DNA from: Linyphia triangularis
Taxonomy: Eukaryota; Arthropoda; Arachnida; Araneae; Linyphiidae
Length of the DNA: 64,000 nucleotides
Assembly: GCA_963978545.1 (NCBI GenBank)
Contig: OZ021724.1
Span: 32,258,433-32,322,432 of the forward strand
Direction of reading: 5' to 3'
Part shown: one piece after another, positions 56,761 through 64,000 of the stretch
How the letters are laid out: each line of letters begins with the position of its first letter
Numbering within the stretch: position 1 is the stretch's first letter
Program-made: the position numbers and the translations under genes
The notes under the pieces: model-generated
Databases searched by the model: none
Told to the model about the DNA's origin: nothing
The model's input: the letters and a program-made list of their open reading frames with translations, nothing else

Positions 56761-57289
56761 GGTTTTTTCCCTCTGGAATTGATTATTGAGGCAAGAAGTT
56801 TGTCTTTTGGATTTTTTTACACTTACCGTAGAAATTGGATCTTCATTTTAGAAGATTGTAAAATATATAATTTTAGTTTTGAACTAATGAATCTAGATGC
56901 AGCCCGACTGCACTGGCTGTAGTGCACGAGCCTCCTCTGGTTTCCACGTTTCGACAGCTTGCTCCTGAGAATTATCTTTACGTCAGCACTTTTTCCAGCC
57001 GCTACATACTTAATTATCAAGAATACGAATTGCATTGTAAAAACAAGTCTCACTAGGCGTTCTTACTCATTGATTTTTCTGATGGTCTAAACAAAACAAA
57101 CGCTTTAGTTACAACCCCTTTTCTAGACTTCCATGAAAAGGGTACGACTAAATTCATTCAATAGCTAACTTATGTCCTAAAATGACGCATAAACCTCTTC
57201 CCAACTAACTGAATAAATGCTTTCGAATGCCTCTCCAATGAATATTTCTTGACCACATACGATTGACTTTTTAAAATGATCTGAAGATT
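56761..57289. other. Non-coding DNA
   Basis: Nothing is recognised beyond a short less AT-rich patch at about 56890-57010 that has no open frame of note. Confidence 0.5.
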
Positions 57290-57660
57290 ACAATCACACA
57301 TCATCCAACCTCCACACAAAGAAATGTCATCTTCTCAAACAACCAAGACCGTCTCTCAATTTGCGTCCAGCTCTCAAACCCCAAGATGCTCATTTTAGTT
57401 CCTCCAACCCTTCTACGAAAGCTAATTTGGTGACCATCTTCCTTGTCAACAATGGACCCGCAAACAAATAACCACCACCCCCAAGACTTCTCCACATATC
57501 GCAATAGAGACAAACATAAACCGACGTCTTCCTGCACAAGGAGTCTCTTCCAATTTCAGACAACATCTCCTGGTCCCCACACAAGGTTAGTCAGAGGAGA
57601 GAAGGTTGGCTTATAAAATTTCCCCTTCCTTCTCTCGGACGGATGAAGTCGCAAGGTGGA
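57290..57660. other. GC-richer unique island
   Basis: This is rich in CCAACC and CTTCTCC-type words, unique in the window, and without a convincing coding frame. The two minus frames (57301-57537, 57390-57584) overlap in different phases. It is a candidate regulatory or untranslated region, with no direct evidence. Confidence 0.3.
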
Positions 57661-58269
57661 TAATAGTTAAAGAAGTTACCATGGTGAAGGAAAATTTAAA
57701 CAGCCATGTCAGTAGCGTTCCATATTGTTAAAACATTAGATGTATAGACAGGCTTTGTTATAAACTACTCAATATAGATGGTGAAAATTGGATGGATACA
57801 GGTTTTAAAGTATTAAATAGTGTTTTGATTCTAAAAATAGGTCTAAAAATAGAAAGATTCTAAATATAGCTTAGAGCTGAAACAAGTGTTATACCTTCGA
57901 AAATCCAGCGTGAGTATAGTTCTTGTGAAAGATAATGTCCAAGTCAACCAATCAGCCTTCTAGTTTCGTAAGAAGTGAGATAATTACTAATAAGCCAGTC
58001 AGGGCTTTCGTTTTTTTATGTACAGTGACAAGTTATTTATTTAAAAAATTAATTTAAATATTTGTTAAGGGGTGAGAGATTATAGTTAGATGGAGTTTCA
58101 GTGCATTTTCTTTCATACAAATTTCAACGTTTATAATTACTTTCGTTTCAAATGTAATAGAGACGCATGGCAATAATATCCACGCTCTGGATGAGGATAC
58201 TCCAGAGTTATGTATTTTTTAAAGTAACATATAGACTAACGTTTAACGCTACCATAACGTGACACTACC

Positions 58270-58830
58270 ATCCTAGAAAGATAAGAGACAAGCCTCCATT
58301 GTCTATGGTAGCCTTAGCCATCCCCCCCAACCTAGCGAACTGTGCTTGGAAAGAGGCATTAAGTCATTATCTAAACCCTATATTTTAGATAACGAGTTAA
58401 TAGACGCGATGGCGGACGTCGAGTTTAATTATCGCGGATCGTGTGAAGAGCCATAGAGAGAGGGGACAGGGTTGACTACTACCCCCTGTTTCGGACATGG
58501 ATTAGAGATAAACTTGATTGCGAAATCTCCTAGGTCTGAGGCCTCTGGTACCCTGGAGAGCACTGCTGAAATGTGACTGCTGAAGTGTTGAGTGCGTCTC
58601 GAACCGTTTCGATGCATCTGAGTTTTATTATCTCTTGCATTTCATTAGTTATTTTAAAGTGAGGTGCCTGTGCAATCTGGGGATCGTAAAAGGTTTATGA
58701 GGAGGGTCGACCATTATTGGACAGGCGTATAAAAATTGAAATTGGCAATGCTGGAGGGGAAGAGGGTGAGCTTAAAAGGTTGCTAATCGTAAAGTGTTGT
58801 ATCTAATCTTCGTGTTGTCTTCGGGGAGTT
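58270..58830. other. GC-richer unique island with ATGGCGGACG
   Basis: The plus strand has GCGATGGCGGACGTCGAGTT at about 58406, a YY1-like start context that opens only about 14 codons (MADVEFNYRGSCEEP, then stop). The rest is mixed-composition DNA without a frame. It could be a 5' untranslated/promoter region or a conserved non-coding element. Confidence 0.28.
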
Positions 58831-59569
58831 TCTAATTTTGACTCCAGCTCTGTGAGATATATGCTTTTGGTAAATAATGTTATTTCATGTTTGTTAAGTT
58901 AGGAAAGTAAATATAATAAAATCTTATTATTTATTCATAGATTAAAATTTTCATATTCAATCACCTTAAACATTTCTTATTAATGTGTCAAACACATAAG
59001 TTTCTTAAGTGACCCCTTTAGATATATATACTTCCTCCTTCAAATATATGTACTCAATATAAAATTGCTGACTTAATTTGGGATAACTTCTTAGTTTAAA
59101 ACTACGTTGAGCCAGATCTTGATTTAAGAACATATTTCCAACTCAACTGTTGCTTTAGTGCAAAGTACTTTAAACATTTCGCATCAATAAATTACTTTTC
59201 TTACAAATACAAACCTTGATACAAATTATATAAATATTTTGTCGAGACGCATGTTAGTAAGAGCGCCTTCTCAACAATTTATTATTATAAGAACACATTC
59301 TAAGAGCAAAACAACTTGATTTATACATCTACAATTTAAATCTAAATATAGTTTTAATTTGCATATTTATATCATTTATAGAAGCTTGTTCCTTTTCAAA
59401 ACAATTATCACAATAAATTCCATTGCACTGTTTTTTGCAGTAAAACAACGATGCTCTTAAACTGGTTGATTTATAGATGCACTATCTTTCAGTCAGATAA
59501 ACGTTTCACTCTTACTCTCCAGTAACAAATCAAGGAGTCTTTTATTACGAAAACAATGAAAGTTAATGA
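58831..59569. other. AT-rich non-coding DNA
   Basis: No gene, repeat relationship or RNA recognised. Confidence 0.6.
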
Positions 59570-60170
59570 AAATTAACATCACCACTTAGGTAAGTGATGC
59601 AGGGACTGAGATTGATAAGAGAATCTTTCAGCGAGAGAGAATTTTTTTTAATTTTTTTCTCAGATGCTCCATCCTCCAACAAGCCAACCAACTCTTCCGC
59701 TTGAAGAGTCACAGAATCTTCCCTATAACATGGACTTTCTTCTACGTTAATGACACACTAGGCATCCAGCTGAGAAATACAGAGTGTGTGTGAGGAGGGG
59801 TATAACAACAGACCTTGCCGATCTCCCTTCTTCAAAGTTAAGGTAATTGAAATAAATAGTTCCGAAAACTCGAAGCCGACGTCTTGAAAAGCGGAATAGA
59901 TAGCCCTTTCGATTAGGGGCCCCCTCCCCCCCTTACGCGCAATCTAGGAACAGACAAATTAAAATAAATTGAGTCATTTTTCTGGGCGAAATATTAATGG
60001 GAGGAGATCTTCGGACGATTCTTTTATTTCGAACATTATTATTCGAAGGAGTTTGCCATCCATGGACGGCTTTGAATTCTTGAAGATAGCGGCTCGCGAG
60101 TAAGTGAAGACTGCTTAGAAAAGACTCGTTAGGGCTGGATGGAGAAATGGTAGCTTTGAAGTTTAAAGTT
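59570..60170. other. GC-richer unique island
   Basis: Mixed composition, with a GGGGCCCCCTCCCCCCC stretch near 59918 and GCGGCTCGCGAG near 60090. No coding frame stands out on either strand. As with the other islands, a conserved regulatory element is possible but unproven. Confidence 0.3.
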
Positions 60171-61639
60171 TAAAGACGAGTAATAAAATTGTTATAAAGG
60201 CGATTACTGTTTAAAATTAATTAGATATGTGCTGGAATGAACTGATATGGGCATAGGACAGGTAGGTACGTTGGAAGGCACCTTCTCCAGTCTAGCTTTT
60301 GAAAAGTTGAGAAAGTAAAGAAAAATAGAATTCACATAGTAAAAGGTCACTTGCTGTGCATATTAGATTTAAAATTGTTCGTTTCAACAAATAATTAATA
60401 GGATAACTTATTTTTTTCATTAGTAAATACAACTCATACTATTTAAAAATGAAGTGTTGAATTAAAAACTAGAATAAGCATGTACTGTGCAAATAATCAT
60501 GCTACATGTACCTATGCAAATAATCATGCCAGTGTATATTTATATAGAATCCTCAATAAATTTTCGTTATAGATATCAAGTACACATCTAAAATCTATGA
60601 ATATTAAAAATTTCTTAAATAGTATTAATAACATTAATAAACTATAAATACTGTAATGAAATCATAAAATGAAGGACTAAGGTGAAAAAGATTTTTTTTT
60701 TTTTAATCTAACTTTTTATAATGGATGAAGGTGACGGCCTCTTTCACACTAGGCGACTAGTTGATTCAATTAGTTTATCTGGCAGGTGATTGGGAGTGTA
60801 GCCATTTAGGAAATGATAGGGAATCGTCTGAACCCTTTCACAAGCAGTCAACTCATCCGCCCAGGTGGTTTGTTTGCAGGCACAAGTGCCGCTTACGTTC
60901 TCATTCTAACTAGTTGACTCGACACAAAAGGACATTACTCGAATTCGTTCTTCAACACCGGACGCTTAGTTGATTCAACTCAATTCATTATGGAAAGCGT
61001 TGCAATTTCAAGTTCCAATGTCAAACAGTTAATCGAAAAAATTTGTATTAGTCTAGTGATATGTTACTACCAAACTATGTACATTAAGTAATTATCAATA
61101 CAGATGCCTGCTCAATAAAATAGCCGGTACCATTCAAATTTAAAAGTTCATTTATTATTTTGTTAATTGCGTTAATAATTGTTAAGAGCAAGATTCTGAG
61201 AGATTGAGCCACTTAACATTAGGGGGGGATTCACACCATCTAAGATTGTCCTCAAAAAATTACCAGTGCTGCTACCCTTATTAGATGATAAAATCTGAAA
61301 TTATTTGTTCCGTAGCTGCCCCACTCAAATTCTATGACGTGTCAAAGATCACCTTTAAAAATGAAAAAATTGGTGTTTTTGTGACACATGAAAACTATTT
61401 TTATCCGTATAAAACTTTACAAGCAACTTGCCAACTGCATTTCTTCTGTTATGGAATGAACTAGAATAGATCTTTATAAAACATATAAAAAGTTCATGGC
61501 AAGTCAATTGCGCAAGGTCATGAAATGTCCAGGTTTTCATGTTTTTTACCATTTTCAAGACTGAATTATATCTTGCGCGTTTGATTTGTCACTTCAAATT
61601 AGGTGTCATTGGATAGAGCTATATTAGTACTATTCATTA
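60171..61639. other. Non-coding DNA with repeated GTTGAYTC words
   Basis: Mostly AT-rich. Between 60725 and 60990 a less AT-rich patch carries the word TAGTTGATTCAA or its variants at least three times, and once inverted (AGTCAACTC), plus a GGCACAAGTGCC palindrome near 60878. This may be the remnant of a transposon, but no termini could be set. Confidence 0.4.
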
Positions 61640-62000
61640 ATACACAAAACATTGAGGCAAGTTGAACTCGTTGAAAGTTATTTGGTGGCAAAATCGAAAA
61701 ATCTTCGAATTTGACCCAAATTTGAGCTCGTATATCTTGCTGCGGGTACAATATATTGACACAACGCTGAGACTATTTAAACACTCATTTATTATATTTA
61801 ATGAGAAATTAAACTTTATTGAGGCAAGTTGAAGAGAAAAAAATAAATGATTTTTTTAGTTGCATCCCATCATTACATATTGATGCATTACTGTTTTAAA
61901 AATTTAATCGGTTTTCACTTCACTCTTCCTCATGTCTATAACAATTGCTTGTTGTATGTCTTTAAAATAGGAACTGTGACTAGATTGGCTCTAGAAAGTT

Positions 62001-62249
62001 TCAAAAGACGGGGGAAAAAAACCGAACTTCGATGCACTGTGTCGATAACATCAAGCAATGGCCACTTGAACTTAACAGCTCCTCTCTGGTGAAGAATTCC
62101 ATTTGAAACACGTCATCCCCACAATTTTCTAGCAGTTTACCAATATAAAATCGTTTATCGTACAGGACTGCGTATAAAAAATGGGGCTGAATCTCATATT
62201 CGCAGTCCTGATCAGCAATTACCTTTATCTCGTTTATGATATTCTCCAT
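62001..62249 (-). pseudogene. Relic of an unknown element gene, left-arm copy
   Basis: It reads NIINEIKVIADQDCEYEI, then FYIGKLLENCGDDVFQMEF. The right arm has its counterpart on the plus strand (from about 63266) as NIIKEIKLIADKDCGYEI and IYIGKLLEDCSDDVFQMRF, with an in-frame stop before IYIG, followed by an FKWP word. The [FY]-[IV]-G-K-[VL]-L-E...D-D...F...F-x-W-P layout is one I associate with C-terminal parts of transposon-related arthropod proteins. I cannot name the family. Confidence 0.5.
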
Positions 62250-62589
62250 TTGTTAGGGAACAGTAATTTCGATTTCAAATGTGAATTCACCATGCAATCA
62301 GTTCCAGGCACAAGTCAGACCAAACCCTAATGACGAAGATAATATCATTTAGTTGAAAATTTATAACTCTGATGTTTTGCCCAGAAGAAAATTGCACATC
62401 AACGTTTGAAACTGCAGAGGATTTGTCCATACATATTGCTAGAGAATAACACTAAATTCCTAAAACAATCACAGGTCAAGACAAATCTAAGAGTGCATTT
62501 TCATATAGAATGGATCCAAGGACAAAAAAGACTAATTATGAAATTACTGCAGATTTTGAAGAACACACTATAGAGAATAGAAATTGCAT

Positions 62590-63140
62590 CTATTCATGCC
62601 ATCTACATACCTGATTATCTCCAATGATTCCAAGATAAAATTCGTCATCTTGTTCAATGACTTCATCTTCAATAACACTGCATATTTCAATTGTACCTTT
62701 TATTCTGTGGAAATGTGACATAACTTGCTCCCGTGTCAAATATTCATTTGAACACAATTTCTTCTTTCCATCAACTGTGAGATTTCTCATCATACTTGCA
62801 ACAGTTTGGGGTGTTGATTTATTTCCTTTGTTGAAGTATTCTAAACTGTTTTTAATTTTGGTTCTTGAACTTTCCTTTTGGGTTTCAGTGCCTATCGTTC
62901 TTTGCGCACAAGACTTGATTCGATGTAATTTTTATTATCTGTAGTAAGGTTCTTCAAAAGCTGCAGTAATTTCATAATTGGTCTGTTCTTCACTGCGTCA
63001 AATTCTTTTTGCAAATGCACTTCTGGTTTTGTCTTGACTAGTGATTATTTTAGAAATTTGATGTTCTTTTTTAGCAATATGTAGGGACAAATCCTCTTCA
63101 GTTTCAAACATTGATGAGTAATTTTCTTCTGGGCAAAAAT
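62590..63140 (-). pseudogene. Relic with zinc-finger-like start and conserved C-terminal block
   Basis: Reading the minus strand from about 63140, FCPEENYSSMFETEEDLSLH has the spacing of a C2H2 finger (C-x4-[C/Y]-x12-H). After frame changes come QTVASMMRNLTVDGKKK and CSNEYLTREQVMSHFHRIK, to a stop at 62590. The left arm carries the finger again on the plus strand (FCPEENCTSTFETAEDLSIH, about 62377). I associate the G-x-x-x-[FL]-x-x-x-E-[YF]-LT-x-x-Q-[IV]-x-S-[FH]-F block with uncharacterised, probably transposon-linked zinc-finger proteins of arthropods and molluscs. That association is from memory and unverified. Confidence 0.45.
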
Positions 63141-63846
63141 CAGAGTTACAAATTTATGGCTGAGTGATATTGTCTTCGTCCTTAGGGTTTGGTCTGACTT
63201 GTGCCTGCAACTGATTGCATGGTGAATTCGCAGTTGAAATCCAAATTAATGTCCCCGTGCAAATGGATAATATCATAAAAGAGATAAAACTAATTGCTGA
63301 TAAGGACTGCGGATATGAAATTCGACCCTATTCCTTTTACGCTGTCCTGTACGATAAATGAATTTACATTGGTAAACTACTAGAAGATTGTTCAGATGAC
63401 GTGTTTCAAATGAGATTTCCTCATCAGAGAGGAGCTGATGAGTTTAAGTGGCCATTGCGTGATCTGAAGCTCAGTTTTCTTTGGTCCTTTGCAACTTTCT
63501 GGAGCCGATCCAAACTATCTTAAAAGACAGACTACAAGCAATTGTTATAAACACGAGGAAGAGTGAAGTGAAAACCGATTAATTTTGAAAACAGTAATGC
63601 ATCAATATGTAAGGATAGAGTGCAACTAAAAAAATCATTTATTTTTTTCTCTTCAATTTGCCTCAATAAAGTTTAATTTCTCATTAAGAATAATAAAAGA
63701 GTGTTTAGTCTCAGCGTTGTGTCAATATATTGTTCCCGTAGCAAAAGATATACGAGCTCAAATTTGGGTCAAATTCGAAGATTTTTCGATTTTGGCACCA
63801 AATAACTTCCAACGAGTTCAACTTGCCTCAATGTTTTATGTATTAA

Positions 63847-64000
63847 CTAGCTGAATACCGTGCTGCGCTACGAAATTTTACCATTAGCATTTTAGCGATC
63901 AAAAGACATTCATGTATTCTACACTTCAGACGTTTGCTCCCATTTCGATCCCGACAAATTGATTTATCAAAATAGGAACTTTCCTTTGTTGACATTTTAA
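63847..64000 (-). mobile_element. Helitron 3' end, leaves the window
   Basis: CTAGCTGAATACCGTGCTGC, followed by GCTACGAAATTTTA on the plus strand, is the reverse complement of the family H 3' end (GTAGCGAAGCACGGGTATTT...CTAG). The flanking base at 63846 is A, so T follows CTAG on the element strand. The 5' end is beyond the window. It abuts the fold-back at 63846 exactly. Confidence 0.65.

Larger units (their letters stand above)
61640..63846. mobile_element. 2.2-kb fold-back element with duplicated coding relics
   Basis: The left arm (61640-62588) and right arm (62937-63846) are inverted copies. The outer ends are AAAACATTGAGGCAAGTTGA and, inward from the right, AAAACATTGAGGCAAGTTGA. The arms share GAATTTGACCCAAATTTGAG, the GAAGAGTGAAGTGAAAACCG block, TTCGCAGTCCTGATCAGCAA-type and TGCAATCAGTTCCAGGCACA-type segments. 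The centre of about 350 bases is single-copy. Each arm carries two divergent coding relics. Termini shared by both ends mark it as one mobile unit. No target duplication was found. Confidence 0.85.

Overview
This window is eukaryotic, AT-rich and almost entirely non-coding. It reads like intron or intergenic DNA from an arthropod, and a chelicerate such as a spider is plausible, but I cannot fix the lineage from sequence alone. The signs are BEL/Pao, hAT, TTAA-flanked MITE, Helitron, fold-back and tRNA-like SINE families in a background with long A, T, C and G runs and no bacterial gene organisation. No complete host gene is visible. Most short open frames are chance frames in AT-rich DNA.

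Layout. 1-10 kb: anonymous AT-rich DNA, two copies of a ~700-bp dispersed repeat (family A), and a minus-strand coding relic at 6366-6790 that looks faintly Tudor-like. 9.6-17.3 kb: a hAT MITE with an 8-bp target duplication (9587-10306), a coding-like island (10616-11177), more family A, a ~150-bp tandem repeat (family G) in both orientations, and a Helitron (16110-17246). 18-28 kb: a SINE, a ~690-bp fold-back element, then a very AT-rich desert, then a second tRNA-like fragment. 28 kb: a candidate first exon (28163-28319) whose peptide looks like a mitochondrial presequence and which ends at a GTAAGT donor. 29.9-40.5 kb: a second Helitron type, a small palindromic MITE, a hAT-like element carrying a minisatellite, two TTAA-flanked MITEs, and a 1.6-kb fold-back with ~650-bp arms. 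42.2-50.3 kb: a second copy of the ~690-bp fold-back, then a BEL/Pao retrotransposon on the minus strand, itself interrupted in its integrase by a 1531-bp hAT element with a perfect 8-bp duplication. 50.8-53.2 kb: a family A fragment and a Helitron related to the first but inverted, lying between diverged ~200-bp direct repeats. 53-61 kb: anonymous DNA with several GC-richer islands, a LINE 3' relic (55085-55510), and an RFX X-box-like palindrome (56680-56693). 61.6-64 kb: a 2.2-kb fold-back with the same coding relic in both arms, abutted by the 3' end of a third Helitron that leaves the window.

How it fits together: the window is a layered record of transposition. The order can be read in places: hAT into BEL, BEL beside a fold-back, Helitron into a tandem repeat. 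The strongest new-looking structures are the two long inverted repeats (37931-39502 and 61640-63846), which would fold into long hairpin RNAs if transcribed, and the mismatch between nearly identical BEL LTRs and its heavily broken coding region. All functional calls for host exons (Tudor-like relic, presequence exon, X-box) are inferences.
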